Assembly: GCF_014251655.1 (NCBI RefSeq)
Contig: NZ_CP059225.1
Coordinates: forward strand, 542,028-606,027
From: Blattabacterium cuenoti
Lineage (GTDB): Bacteria; Bacteroidota; Bacteroidia; Flavobacteriales; Blattabacteriaceae
DNA: 64,000 bases
Direction: 5' to 3'
In this document: in pieces, positions 49,346 through 58,775 of the stretch
Layout: the number at the start of each line of letters is the position of its first letter
Position numbering within the stretch: position 1 is the stretch's first letter
Program-made: the position numbers and the translations under genes
Notes under the pieces: model-generated
Told to the model about the DNA's origin: nothing
Database searches by the model: none
The model's input: the letters and a program-made list of their open reading frames with translations, nothing else

Positions 49346-50290
49346 ATGAAAAAGTTTCCAAAAATTGTATTCATAGGTTCTTCTCTTTTTTCACTTTCTT
49401 CTTTAAAAGAACTGCATATTCAACAGTATAACATAGTAGGAATCGTGACAAACCCCGACAATCCCAAAGGAAAAAATTTTTCTCCTGTAAAGAGATATGC
49501 TTTAGAACAGAATATTCCTTTTTTACAACCCAAAAATCTTCTTGATCATTCCTTTTTCAAAAATTTAAAAATATGGAATCCTGATATACAAATTGTCGTT
49601 TCCTTTAGGATTTTACCTAAAAAAATATGGAGTTATCCAAAAATGGGATCTTTTAATTTACATCCATCTATTCTTCCACAATATCGAGGAGCAGCTCCTA
49701 TTAATTGGGTAATTATAAACGGAGAAAATAAAACTGGATTGACTACTTTTTTTATAGAAGAAGAAATAGATGAAGGAAAAATTCTTTTACAAAAACAAAT
49801 AACAATAGGAAAAGAAGAAACTGCAGGAGAATTAGAGAATAAACTAAAGAAAATTAGTGGATCCATAGTGATAAAAACTCTTGAAAAGATTTTAAATCAT
49901 AAAATAAAACCTGTAATACAAAAAAACATTCATTCTTTAAAATATGCTCCAAAAATATCTACTAGAGATTGTAGAATACAATGGGAAGATCCTTCTATTG
50001 AATCTATTTATAATAAAATAAGAGGGTTAATTCCTTATCCTTCTGCATGGACATTATTATTTTTTAACAAAAAAAAATTTGTTAGATTTAAAATTTTTAT
50101 GATCAAAAAAACATGTGAAATTCATTATCTACCAGTTGGTACTATATTGATTTTATCAAATGAAATGAAAATTTCCGTTAAGGGTGGTTTTATATCTATT
50201 CTTGAAGGACAAATAGAAGGAAAGAAAAAAATGAATATTAAAAACTTAATTAATGGTTTAAAAATTAGAAAAAATCTTTTTGTACGATAG
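49346..50290 (+). CDS. fmt: Methionyl-tRNA formyltransferase
   Basis: It formylates initiator Met-tRNA using 10-formyl-THF. The 314-residue chain shows the tetrahydrofolate-binding block LHPSILPQYRGAAPINW near residues 107-123 and the C-terminal tRNA-binding domain. Its retention suggests formyl-Met initiation and folate metabolism are kept. It ends in TAG. A 135-bp spacer separates it from the HU gene, and 140 bp from the divergent DUF2795 gene. Confidence 0.95.
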   Translation: MKKFPKIVFIGSSLFSLSSLKELHIQQYNIVGIVTNPDNPKGKNFSPVKRYALEQNIPFLQPKNLLDHSFFKNLKIWNPDIQIVVSFRILPKKIWSYPKMGSFNLHPSILPQYRGAAPINWVIINGENKTGLTTFFIEEEIDEGKILLQKQITIGKEETAGELENKLKKISGSIVIKTLEKILNHKIKPVIQKNIHSLKYAPKISTRDCRIQWEDPSIESIYNKIRGLIPYPSAWTLLFFNKKKFVRFKIFMIKKTCEIHYLPVGTILILSNEMKISVKGGFISILEGQIEGKKKMNIKNLINGLKIRKNLFVR

Positions 50291-50348
50291 ATAAAAAAAG
50301 GGGAGTATTAGATGATAGTTATTTATATTCTTATATTCTTTATTTTTT

Positions 50349-50356
50349 TATATTTG
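50349..50356 (+). promoter_or_regulatory. Candidate -7 element for the HU gene
   Basis: TATATTTG fits TAnnTTTG and lies 69 nt before the HU ATG, in a spacer with little else. No -33 box is visible, and the match could be chance. Confidence 0.3.
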
Positions 50357-50425
50357 CTTCATTAATTATAAGATTTTTTTATAGTTATTTTATAGATAAT
50401 TAATTAAAAATTAATATATAAATTC

Positions 50426-50692
50426 ATGAATAAAACAGAATTGGTTAATTCAATAGCTGAAAAAACTGGAATAACAAAAATAAAAGCTAAAAATGTTACA
50501 GATGCATTTATTGAAACAGTAATTGAATCTTTAAAAAAAGGAGATAAGGTAACTTTAGTAGGGTTCGGAACCTTTTCTGTTGTAGAAAGAAATCCTAGAA
50601 ATGGAGTAAATCCTAGAACTGGAAAAAAAATATATATTCCAGGAAAGAAAGTTGCTAAATTCAAAATAGGAGCAGAATTAACAAAGTTGTAA
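50426..50692 (+). CDS. hup: HU family DNA-binding protein
   Basis: This nucleoid protein bends DNA. The 88-residue chain carries the family signature GFGTFSVVERNPRNGVNPRTG and ends in KVAKFKIG. It is basic and intact. It is a single gene followed at once by a 16-A run and a strong hairpin terminator, which fits an abundant, separately controlled transcript. Confidence 0.96.
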   Translation: MNKTELVNSIAEKTGITKIKAKNVTDAFIETVIESLKKGDKVTLVGFGTFSVVERNPRNGVNPRTGKKIYIPGKKVAKFKIGAELTKL

Positions 50693-50699
50693 AAAAAAA

Positions 50700-50760
50700 A
50701 AAAAAATAGAATCGATAAAGTTTGTTTACGTGATAGCAAACTTTATCTAGTTCTATTTTT
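50700..50760. terminator. Bidirectional hairpin terminator between HU and pdxH
   Basis: An 11-bp perfect inverted repeat (GATAAAGTTTG at 50714-50724, CAAACTTTATC at 50737-50747) has a 12-nt loop, extended outside a small internal loop by AATAGAA (50705-50711) pairing with TTCTATT (50751-50757). A runs on the left and T runs on the right allow termination in both directions. It is the only clear factor-independent terminator I found in the window. Confidence 0.9.
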
Positions 50761-50762
50761 TA

Positions 50763-51416
50763 TCATGGAGATAATCTATATAAAGACCATTTGGTTTCTT
50801 TATCTAAACTATAAACAAGTCGATCATGAAGTCTTTTGTTTTGTCCTTGCCAAAACTCCATTTTATATGGTTTAATAATATATCCTCCCCAATAAAAAGG
50901 TCGTTTAATCGTTTGATCATAAAAAAAATTATTCCATTTTTTATATTGTTCTAGTAAATATTCTTTTGACGAAATTTTTGAACTTTGTTTCGAAGCCCAA
51001 CACCCTATTTGATTTTCTTTAGGTCTTTTATGAAAATATTTATCTGATTTTTCTTTTTTCGTTTTATATGTTATTCCCTTAATAATAATTTGTCTTTCTG
51101 TATTTTTCCAATAAAAAGAAATACATACTTTTGGCATATATTGAATAGACCTTCCTTTAAAACTATAATAGTTTGTATAAAAAATAAACCCTTCTTTAGA
51201 ATACTCTTTTAATAAAACTACTCTAGTTTCTGGACATCCATCTTTTCCTATAGTGGAAATAGACATAGCGTTAATTTCTTCATTGTTTTTTTTTGACAAA
51301 AATTTTTCTTGTTCAAACCATTCATGAAATAATTGAAAAGGTTCTTTTGGAACTTTAGATTCTAATAAAGAATTACTATGATAGTTTTTTCTATAATTAG
51401 TTAAATCAAAAATCAT
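50763..51416 (-). CDS. pdxH: Pyridoxamine 5'-phosphate oxidase
   Basis: This FMN enzyme forms pyridoxal phosphate, the last step of de novo B6 synthesis and salvage. The 217-residue protein has PETRVVLLKEYSKEGFIFYTN in the FMN site and ends in the family signature RLHDRLVYSLD then WSLYRLSP. It uses FMN supplied by RibF and follows PdxA in the pathway; both are in this window. The terminator at 50700-50760 lies just past its stop (TGA). Confidence 0.95.
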   Translation of the reverse strand: MIFDLTNYRKNYHSNSLLESKVPKEPFQLFHEWFEQEKFLSKKNNEEINAMSISTIGKDGCPETRVVLLKEYSKEGFIFYTNYYSFKGRSIQYMPKVCISFYWKNTERQIIIKGITYKTKKEKSDKYFHKRPKENQIGCWASKQSSKISSKEYLLEQYKKWNNFFYDQTIKRPFYWGGYIIKPYKMEFWQGQNKRLHDRLVYSLDKETKWSLYRLSP

Positions 51417-51514
51417 AATATTTTTATTTTTAAGATAAAATTACCACTTACTTAATAAATAAAAATATACTAACTTTATTTTTTCGGAAAAGATGATTTT
51501 TTAATTTTTAAAAA

Positions 51515-51588
51515 GGCGTGATAGCTCAGATGGTTAGAGCGTTGGATTCATAACCCAGAGGTCGGGGGTTCAAATCCCCCTCACGCTA
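51515..51588 (+). tRNA. tRNA with anticodon CAT (elongator Met or Ile2)
   Basis: This is a 74-nt cloverleaf with acceptor GGCGTGA/TCACGCT (first pair G-T), discriminator A, D-arm GCTC/GAGC, and perfect T-arm GGGGG-TTCAAAT-CCCCC. The anticodon loop is TTCATAA with CAT. The anticodon stem lacks the three G-C pairs of the initiator, so it is elongator Met or, if C34 becomes lysidine, Ile2. One anticodon-stem pair (A-C) is mismatched. CCA is not encoded. Confidence 0.93.
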
Positions 51589-51603
51589 TATATACTAAAT
51601 AAT

Positions 51604-52776
51604 ATGTATTTTTTTGTTTTTAGTTATTCTCTATTACAAAAATTACATTCATTATATGAAATCATAAGATACTCAAAATTGGATATTCTTACATTAGAAA
51701 TTATAAATAATAATCAATTAAAAATTACGGGATCATATGATTCATATAATAATATAATAAAGACATATGTAAAAATACATGTAAAAAAAAATACCCAAAA
51801 AAAAATAGTTATTTCTATTAAATTTATGATGGATATTCTAAGTACATTTCCAAATGAAATGCTTTCTATAGAGAAAAAAAATAATGTACTTAATATTTAT
51901 TCAAAACAAGGAATTTATTCAATTCCTATTTTGATTCAAAAAAATCTATTATCGAAAAATAGATTTATGTATGGTAATAATAATACTTCTTCTTTTATAA
52001 GAATTACTTTATTTTCAAATATACTTTCAAAAATATTAAATAAAACCTTATTTTCGGTTGAAGATGGATATGATTATGATAACAATATTATAAATGGAGT
52101 GTATTTTAAATTTTTACCTAATAGAGCATATTTTGTTGCTACAGATAATTTTCGTTTGGTAAAATATACCATCAAACACATTCTTAAATTAGATAAAAAT
52201 ATAGAGTTTATTATCCCAAAAAAATCTCTTGAAATAGTTAAAAGAATTTTGATCATCGAAAAGAAATGCAATGTGATTATTGAATATCATAAAGTAAATA
52301 TCATTTTTCGATTTGAACATCATACTTTTTCATGTAAATTAATCCGTGAACAATATCCAGATTATAATTCTTTTATTCCCAATTATAATGGAGATATAGC
52401 TTTTGTAATTAATAGACTTTTATTATTAAATACTATTAAAAGAATTTTACTTTTTTCTAATAAAAAAAATTTTTTTATTCATTTTCAATGGAATCATAAT
52501 AAATTAAAAATTTATGAACAAAATTCGATTAATAATCATTATTTTGATTCAAAAATTCAATGTAATCCTATTTTTTATGATGGAAAAAAAATAGAAAATA
52601 TTCAAATGGATTTTCATTCTCAATTCTTAATTGAAACTTTATTATCTATAAACGAAAAATTTATTCTTTTTGAACTATATTATTCAAATAAAATAGGTAT
52701 TTTAAAACCTTTTTATAAAAAAAAAAAAGAAGAATCAATTTTTATATTAATTATGTCTACAATCATAATATGTTAA
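51604..52776 (+). CDS. dnaN: DNA polymerase III sliding clamp (beta)
   Basis: This 390-residue protein reads as a very divergent DnaN: N-terminal SYSLLQKLHSLYEII, the middle-domain start block (TLFSVEDGYD), ATDNFRLVKY (the family's ATDGHRL position, with the Gly-His lost) near residue 182, and the C-terminal SIFILIMST strand that ends most clamps. It would hold the replicase on DNA. The sequence is extremely Asn/Ile/Lys-rich, an effect of mutation bias. It lies 16 nt after the CAT tRNA and overlaps pheT by 7 nt, so tRNA, dnaN and pheT may share a transcript. Confidence 0.85.
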   Translation: MYFFVFSYSLLQKLHSLYEIIRYSKLDILTLEIINNNQLKITGSYDSYNNIIKTYVKIHVKKNTQKKIVISIKFMMDILSTFPNEMLSIEKKNNVLNIYSKQGIYSIPILIQKNLLSKNRFMYGNNNTSSFIRITLFSNILSKILNKTLFSVEDGYDYDNNIINGVYFKFLPNRAYFVATDNFRLVKYTIKHILKLDKNIEFIIPKKSLEIVKRILIIEKKCNVIIEYHKVNIIFRFEHHTFSCKLIREQYPDYNSFIPNYNGDIAFVINRLLLLNTIKRILLFSNKKNFFIHFQWNHNKLKIYEQNSINNHYFDSKIQCNPIFYDGKKIENIQMDFHSQFLIETLLSINEKFILFELYYSNKIGILKPFYKKKKEESIFILIMSTIIIC

Positions 52777-54872
52777 TATCATACAATTGGCTTAAAGAAT
52801 ATATTTATATGGAAATAAATGTGGAAGAAGTAACCGATATATTGAGTGATATTGGATTACCGGTGAAAAGTATAAAAAAAATATTTCATAAAACAAAAAA
52901 AGAAGATTATGTTCTAGATGTGGAAATGACACCTAACCGTAAAGATGCTATGAGTCATTATGGAATTGCACGTGATTTATACGTAGTTTTAAAATTTCGT
53001 GGTAAAAAAGTTTATTTACAAAAACCTCCAATAATAGAAAATAATTCAAAAAATTATTATCATAATAACGAATATCAGATTAATATATTAGAAAATAAAA
53101 AATGTATAAGATATTCTGGAATATCTATTTGTAAAATAAAAATAGAAGCTTCTCCTAATTGGTTAGTTGATAGATTAAAATCTATAGGAATAAAATCAAC
53201 AAATAATATCATAGATATTATTAAGTTTGTTACCCATGAACTGGGTCAACCTATTCATGTTTTTGATATGGATCAAATAGAAGAAAATAAGATTATAATA
53301 AAAAATGCAGAAAAAAATATAGAAATCCAATCTTCAGATCATATTATAAGAAAATTTGATAAAGAAGATTTAATGATCTATGATCTTGAAAAGCCATTAT
53401 CTATAGCTGGAATTATTAATAATATTATTTCTAGCATTCATATCAATACAAAAAACATTTTTTTAGGAAGTGCATGTTTTGATCCTTTTATTATCCGTAT
53501 TATTGGAAACAAATACTTGATTCAAACAGAAGAAAAATATCTTATGGAAAGAGGAATGGATCCTACTCAAACCGTATACGCTTTACAAAGAGCCGCTTTT
53601 CTTATCAATAAAATCACTAATAAAAGAAGAAAAATATATTCTTCTAATATTATTGATGTTTATCCGAATCCTATCTACCCTCCTATAATTAAACTTCGTT
53701 ACAAAAAAATTATAAATATTATTGGAAAAAAAATTTCTCAAAAAAAAATTAAAAATATTTTATCACTACTGGAAATTTCTATTCATTCGGAAAACAGAAA
53801 ATATTTATGTGTGATTGTTCCTCTTTATCGAATAGATGTTAAAAGAGAAATCGATTTAATTGAAGAAATATTACGTATTTATAATATTAATAAAATTGAT
53901 AAAATATCTGAACAAGTAAAAATATCTCCACTCCCTTATTTTTTTTATAAAACAGAACATAAAATCAAAAAAATACTTTTTGAACAGCTAATCAATTATG
54001 GATTTCAAGAAATTATTTCTTATACAATTAGAAATAAAGACCAATTTTCATTTTTACTAAATTCTTTCTATCAAAGAGAAGAAATCAAGATTTTAAATCC
54101 GATTAATCAAAATTATAAATTCATGCGTTCTAGTTTATTATTTGGTATTTTAGATTGTATAAAATATAATTATAACAGAAAGAATACTAATGTAAAACTT
54201 TTTGAAATAGGAAAAATATATTATAAGGAAAATAATAAATTTTTGGAAAAAACATATCTTGGTATTGCTATAGGAATGACAAAAGAAAAAAAAATTGTAG
54301 AATCTACAAATTCTTATTTTTTTTACTTAAAAGGAATTATTGAACAAATTTTTCAAAAAAGTGGAATTTATAATTATACACAACAAGTATGTTATCTACA
54401 TCCTTTATTAGAAAATAGTATTTCTATATTGTACAATAATAAAATATTAGTTGAATTAGGAAAATTAAAAAATAATTTTTTAAAAAAGAAAGAAATATTT
54501 TATGCAGAAATAGATTGGAAATATTTGATTTCTATTATTAAAAATAAAAAAATAATTTATGTTCCATTTTCAAAATATCCTACTTCTAGAAGAGACTTAT
54601 CCTTACTAGTTGATAAAAGTATTTCTTTTGAAAGAATAAATCAATTATTGATAAAAGAAAAAAAAAATCATATGATTAAAAAAATTAAAATATATGATTA
54701 TTATAAAGGAAAAAATATACCCATATCAAAAATATCTTATACTGTTAGTTTTTTTTTTGAAAGTAAAAAGGAAACATTAAGTGATAAAATAATTAATCAT
54801 TCAATGAAAAAAATTGAATCTTTTCTAACAAAAAAATTGAAAGCTAAAGTGAGAGACTCTCTTATTCAATAA
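52770..54872 (+). CDS. pheT: Phenylalanyl-tRNA synthetase beta chain lacking the OB-fold domain
   Basis: PheT pairs with PheS to charge tRNA-Phe. The usual start MLISYNWLKEY (B1 domain) is present, but residue 37 or so runs within about ten residues into VEMTPNRKDAMSHYG, which normally lies near residue 155. The roughly 110-residue tRNA-binding OB-fold domain inserted in B1 is therefore deleted. The B3/B4 editing region, the B5 and catalytic-like domains and the C-terminal anticodon-binding domain (FSKYPTSRRDLSLLVD) remain, giving 700 residues instead of about 800. The frame is intact, so the shortened enzyme is probably functional. Its stop overlaps convergent glyS by 7 nt. Confidence 0.93.
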   Translation: MLISYNWLKEYIYMEINVEEVTDILSDIGLPVKSIKKIFHKTKKEDYVLDVEMTPNRKDAMSHYGIARDLYVVLKFRGKKVYLQKPPIIENNSKNYYHNNEYQINILENKKCIRYSGISICKIKIEASPNWLVDRLKSIGIKSTNNIIDIIKFVTHELGQPIHVFDMDQIEENKIIIKNAEKNIEIQSSDHIIRKFDKEDLMIYDLEKPLSIAGIINNIISSIHINTKNIFLGSACFDPFIIRIIGNKYLIQTEEKYLMERGMDPTQTVYALQRAAFLINKITNKRRKIYSSNIIDVYPNPIYPPIIKLRYKKIINIIGKKISQKKIKNILSLLEISIHSENRKYLCVIVPLYRIDVKREIDLIEEILRIYNINKIDKISEQVKISPLPYFFYKTEHKIKKILFEQLINYGFQEIISYTIRNKDQFSFLLNSFYQREEIKILNPINQNYKFMRSSLLFGILDCIKYNYNRKNTNVKLFEIGKIYYKENNKFLEKTYLGIAIGMTKEKKIVESTNSYFFYLKGIIEQIFQKSGIYNYTQQVCYLHPLLENSISILYNNKILVELGKLKNNFLKKKEIFYAEIDWKYLISIIKNKKIIYVPFSKYPTSRRDLSLLVDKSISFERINQLLIKEKKNHMIKKIKIYDYYKGKNIPISKISYTVSFFFESKKETLSDKIINHSMKKIESFLTKKLKAKVRDSLIQ

Positions 54873-56302
54873 GATAATTTTTTTAAAATTTTTTCAAATC
54901 CAGTTTCTTTTTCTATCATTTTAGATATTTCGTTTATATGAATTCTTTTTTGTTGCATAGTATCTCTGTCTCTCATAGTTACGGTATATGTTTTTGTAGT
55001 TTCGTAGTCTACAGTAAAACATAAAGGAGTTCCTATAGAATCTTGTCTTCGATATAATCGACCGATAGATTCTTTATGATCATAGATTAACTTGTGATAA
55101 ATTTTTATGTCATTAAATATATTTTTTGCTACTTCTGGCAATCCATCTTTTCTAACTAATGGAAAAATTGCTGCTTTTATAGGGGATAAATAATAAGGAA
55201 GTTTTAATAATACACGTATTTTTCCATTTTCTAATTTTTCTTCTTTTAAAGAAGAAGAAAATATAGCTAAAAAAAGACGGTCTAAACCTAAAGAAGTTTC
55301 TATGACATAAGGAGTATAATTTTTTTCTGATTCAAAAACTCTTAGTTTTTTTTTGGAAAACAATTCATGATTTTTTAAATCAAAATCTCTACGAGAATGG
55401 ATCCCTTCTATTTCTTGAAATCCAAAAGGAAAATGATATTCTATATCTGTACCAGCACTAGCATAGTGTGCTAAATGAGTATGATTACATAATCTATAAT
55501 CTTTTTTATTTTCAACATTTAATATTAAATGCCATTTAAATCGTAATTTTTTCCAATATTCATACCATTTCATTTCTTCTTCTGGTGCAATAAAAAATTG
55601 CATTTCCATTTGTTCAAACTCTCGAAGTCTAAATATAAATTTTCTTGCAATAATTTCATTTCTAAATGATTTTCCTATTTGAGCTATTCCAAATGGAATT
55701 TTCATTCTATTAGATTTTCTTATATTTTTAAAATTAGAAAATATACCTTGAGATGTTTCTGGTCTAAGAAATAAATCTTTTGTATGTTTTATTTTAAACA
55801 TCATATTAAAAAAACGTATTTTTGTCCAATTTTTTGTTTTATAAATAGGATCAAAAATATTCAGCTCATCGATTAAAGTTCTAATATCTAATAAATCCTT
55901 TTTTTTTAAAGATTTATATAATCTAGATAAGATTTCTTCTTTTTTTTTTGTATTTTTTGATAAATTTTTTTCTATATGTTTTTTAATTAAAACATCAGGA
56001 CGATATCTTTTTTTAGAATCTTTATTGTCTATTAATAATTCATTAAATTCATCAATATGGCCAGAAGCTTTCCAAACATCAGAATGCATAAGGATTGAAG
56101 AATCTATTCCTAGAATATTATCATGAAGTTGAGTCATAGACTTCCACCAAAAATTTTTTATATTATTTTTTAGTTCTACTCCATATGGTCCATAATCATA
56201 AACAGCTTTCAATCCTCCATAAATTTCACTAGAAGGAAAAATAAATCCACAAATTTTAGCGTGAGAAACTAAAAAATCAAAAAAATTACTAGTTTTTTTC
56301 AT
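54866..56302 (-). CDS. glyS: Glycyl-tRNA synthetase (single-chain type)
   Basis: This is a class II homodimeric GlyRS of the eukaryote/archaea-like type found in Bacteroidetes. The 478-residue chain shows motif 1 near YGPYGVELKNNIK, RPETSQGIF, motif 2 IAQIGKSFRNEI near residue 205, and motif 3 with SLGLDRLFLAIF near residue 325. The anticodon-binding domain follows. It is slightly shorter than relatives of about 510. It is 7 nt after trxB on the same strand. Confidence 0.95.
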   Translation of the reverse strand: MKKTSNFFDFLVSHAKICGFIFPSSEIYGGLKAVYDYGPYGVELKNNIKNFWWKSMTQLHDNILGIDSSILMHSDVWKASGHIDEFNELLIDNKDSKKRYRPDVLIKKHIEKNLSKNTKKKEEILSRLYKSLKKKDLLDIRTLIDELNIFDPIYKTKNWTKIRFFNMMFKIKHTKDLFLRPETSQGIFSNFKNIRKSNRMKIPFGIAQIGKSFRNEIIARKFIFRLREFEQMEMQFFIAPEEEMKWYEYWKKLRFKWHLILNVENKKDYRLCNHTHLAHYASAGTDIEYHFPFGFQEIEGIHSRRDFDLKNHELFSKKKLRVFESEKNYTPYVIETSLGLDRLFLAIFSSSLKEEKLENGKIRVLLKLPYYLSPIKAAIFPLVRKDGLPEVAKNIFNDIKIYHKLIYDHKESIGRLYRRQDSIGTPLCFTVDYETTKTYTVTMRDRDTMQQKRIHINEISKMIEKETGFEKILKKLSY

Positions 56303-56309
56303 AAATTTT

Positions 56310-57266
56310 TCACTTAAATAAAGATAAGTATCTTTCTAAATCTAATGCAGCCATGCATCCAGTACCAGCAGAAGTAATCGCTTGTCTGTAATGAGAATCT
56401 TGTACATCTCCAGCAGCAAATACTCCAGGTTTGTTAGTTATAGTACTTCCTCTTTTTACAACAATATATCCTTTTTCATTCAAATGAAGTTGATTACTAA
56501 AAATTTCTGTATTGGGAACATGCCCTATTGCAATAAACAACCCACTAACCGAAAAAATATTACTTGTTTTATACTTATGATTAAATACTTTAATACCTTT
56601 CAAAAAATTATCTCCAATAATTTCTGTTACATTGGAACAAAATAAAATATTTACATTACTTTTTTGGAATATATGATGTTGTAATATTTTGGATCCTTTT
56701 AAATGATCTTTTCTAATTATTAAATATATTTTTTTACAAATTTTAGACAAATAATTAGCTTCTTCTAAAGCTGTATCTCCACCACCTATGATTGCAACTT
56801 CTTTATCTTTATGAAAAAAACCATCACAAGTAGCACAAAAAGAAACTCCTAATCCAAGAAATTTTTTTTCTTTATTTATTCCTAAAAACTTAGGACTAGA
56901 ACCTGTAGCTATAATAAGACCTTTACTATCTATATATTCTTCTTTTTTTTCTAAAAAAATACGATGAACACCTCCTTGTTTATTGGATAAAAAAACATTA
57001 CTAACGATTTTATTTATAATTATAGTATTAAAACGTTCAGCTTGTTTCTTACAATTTTCCATAAGACAATTTCCACTAATCCCTAAAGGAAATCCAAGAT
57101 AATTATCTACATTTGTTGTAGTGGTTAGTTGCCCCCCTGGTTGATTTCCTAAAATTAGGATAGGATTTAAATCTGCTCTAGCCGCATATACTGCAGCAGA
57201 ATATCCAGCAGGACCAGATCCAATAATCACACAATTTTGTATTTTTTTTTTTAAAATATAAAGCAT
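56310..57266 (-). CDS. trxB: Thioredoxin reductase
   Basis: It reduces thioredoxin with NADPH. The 318-residue protein has the FAD-binding GSGPAGYSAAVYAARA at about residues 17-32, the redox pair in FCATCDGFF near residue 146, the NADPH motif IGGGDTALEEA and the C-terminal GVFAAGDVQD. It uses FAD from RibF. It is divergent from the orphan HsdR_N protein with only 23 bp between starts. Confidence 0.97.
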   Translation of the reverse strand: MLYILKKKIQNCVIIGSGPAGYSAAVYAARADLNPILILGNQPGGQLTTTTNVDNYLGFPLGISGNCLMENCKKQAERFNTIIINKIVSNVFLSNKQGGVHRIFLEKKEEYIDSKGLIIATGSSPKFLGINKEKKFLGLGVSFCATCDGFFHKDKEVAIIGGGDTALEEANYLSKICKKIYLIIRKDHLKGSKILQHHIFQKSNVNILFCSNVTEIIGDNFLKGIKVFNHKYKTSNIFSVSGLFIAIGHVPNTEIFSNQLHLNEKGYIVVKRGSTITNKPGVFAAGDVQDSHYRQAITSAGTGCMAALDLERYLSLFK

Positions 57267-57289
57267 TTTTATATTATTTTTTATTATTA

Positions 57290-57733
57290 ATGAAACTTCT
57301 TAAGTTATTTATCAGACAATATTTACATATAAACAAAATAAAAAATAAAACTTATATATTTTGTGAAATTAGAAAAAAATTTTATTTATTTAATAAAGAA
57401 GAAGTTATACGACAATATATAATATTTTTATTGAAGAAAAAAAAACACTATAAGAATTCTAATATATGGGTAGAATACTCTTTTCAAATCAATAAATTAA
57501 ATAAAAGATTAGATATTTTAGTTCAATTGAATCATCAACCACATATATTGATTGAATGTAAATCTCCAACAATTCCTATCACACAAAAAATATTTAATCA
57601 GATTGTTATATACAACTATGTTATTAAATCTCCTTTTTTAATGATAAGCAATGGAATAAAAAATATAATTTTTAAAATTGATAAACATCAAAAAAAATTC
57701 TCATTTTTAAAAAAAATTCCGGATCCTTATTAA
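57290..57733 (+). CDS. Orphan HsdR_N-like PD-(D/E)XK protein
   Basis: This 147-residue protein matches the N-terminal nuclease domain of type I restriction HsdR (HSDR_N_2 family). The catalytic pattern is visible: RLDILV near residue 75 supplies the Asp and ILIECKSP near residue 92 the E-x-K. No helicase part, HsdM or HsdS is present nearby, so it is not a restriction system. As I recall, solitary proteins of this type are widespread in Bacteroidetes with conserved flanking motifs (PITQKIFNQIV), which suggests a housekeeping role in DNA or RNA metabolism, still unknown. It overlaps convergent gap by 4 nt. Confidence 0.82.
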   Translation: MKLLKLFIRQYLHINKIKNKTYIFCEIRKKFYLFNKEEVIRQYIIFLLKKKKHYKNSNIWVEYSFQINKLNKRLDILVQLNHQPHILIECKSPTIPITQKIFNQIVIYNYVIKSPFLMISNGIKNIIFKIDKHQKKFSFLKKIPDPY

Positions 57734-58743
57734 GAAGATACAGAATCCATATATTCAATAAGATCTACTAATTTAGTAGAATACCCTACTTCGTTATCAT
57801 ACCATGATATTATTTTTAAAAAGTTTGGATTTAACATGATACTAGAATTCGCATCAAAAATTGAAATTCTTTCATCTCCTATGAAATCTGATGAAACAAC
57901 AGATTCTTCTGTGTATCCTAAAATTCCTCTATATGTAGTTTCAGAGGCTTTTTTCATACATAATTTAATTTGATTATAATTTGTTTTCTTTTTTAAAGAA
58001 AGAGTAAAATCTAAAACAGATACATCTGCAATAGGAACTCGAAAAGCTATACCGGTTAATTTTCCATTCAAACTGGGTATGATTTTCCCAACAGCATTAG
58101 CTGCTCCTGTAGATGCAGGAATAATATTAGTTAATGAAGATCTTCCAGATTTCCAATCTCTAGAAGAAACAGCATCAACCACTTTTTGAGTTGCAGTAGA
58201 AGCATGGATAGTAGTCATTAGACCTTCTAATATTCCGAAATGGTCATTTAATATTTTAACAATGGGAGATAAACAATTTGTAGTACAAGAAGCATTTGAT
58301 ACTATATCTTGATTTTTTTTCAATTGATGATGATTAACCCCCATAACAAACATAGGGATATCATCTTCTTTAGGAGGAGCCGATAAAATCACTTTTTTAG
58401 CTCCTGATTCTAAATGTGCATTAACTAAATTTTTTGTTAAGAAAAGACCAGTCGATTCTACTACATATTCTATATTTAATTTTCCCCAATTAAGTTTTTT
58501 AGGATCTTTTTCATTAGTTACTTGAATATGTTTGTCATTTAATACTAAACAATTATCCCCTTCGATACGAATATTTCCTTTAAAAGGTCCATGAACTGAA
58601 TCATATTTTAATATGTAAGCTAAATATTCTATAGATACTAAATCATTTATAGATAAAACTTCTATATTATCACGATTTAAAGCAGCTAACAAAACTAGTT
58701 TTCCTATTCTACCAATACCATTAATTCCTATTTTAATAGACAT
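57730..58743 (-). CDS. gap: Glyceraldehyde-3-phosphate dehydrogenase
   Basis: It interconverts glyceraldehyde-3-phosphate and 1,3-bisphosphoglycerate. The 337-residue chain has GINGIGRIGKL at the N-terminus, the catalytic Cys in SNASCTTNCLSPI near residue 153, and WYDNEVGYS at the end. With PckA this fits gluconeogenic flow. It is 32 nt after lepA on the same strand; the spacer is AT-rich without a hairpin. Confidence 0.97.
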   Translation of the reverse strand: MSIKIGINGIGRIGKLVLLAALNRDNIEVLSINDLVSIEYLAYILKYDSVHGPFKGNIRIEGDNCLVLNDKHIQVTNEKDPKKLNWGKLNIEYVVESTGLFLTKNLVNAHLESGAKKVILSAPPKEDDIPMFVMGVNHHQLKKNQDIVSNASCTTNCLSPIVKILNDHFGILEGLMTTIHASTATQKVVDAVSSRDWKSGRSSLTNIIPASTGAANAVGKIIPSLNGKLTGIAFRVPIADVSVLDFTLSLKKKTNYNQIKLCMKKASETTYRGILGYTEESVVSSDFIGDERISIFDANSSIMLNPNFLKIISWYDNEVGYSTKLVDLIEYMDSVSS

Positions 58744-58775
58744 ATAAATAATTTTTTTTTATCTTGTTCTAAAAA

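Noticed and set aside
51515-51588. Initiator tRNA-Met
   Set aside because: The anticodon stem lacks the three consecutive G-C pairs of initiators, so it is elongator Met or Ile2.
57290-57733. A type I restriction system
   Set aside because: Only an HsdR_N-like domain is present; there is no helicase part, HsdM or HsdS, and the neighbours are trxB and gap.
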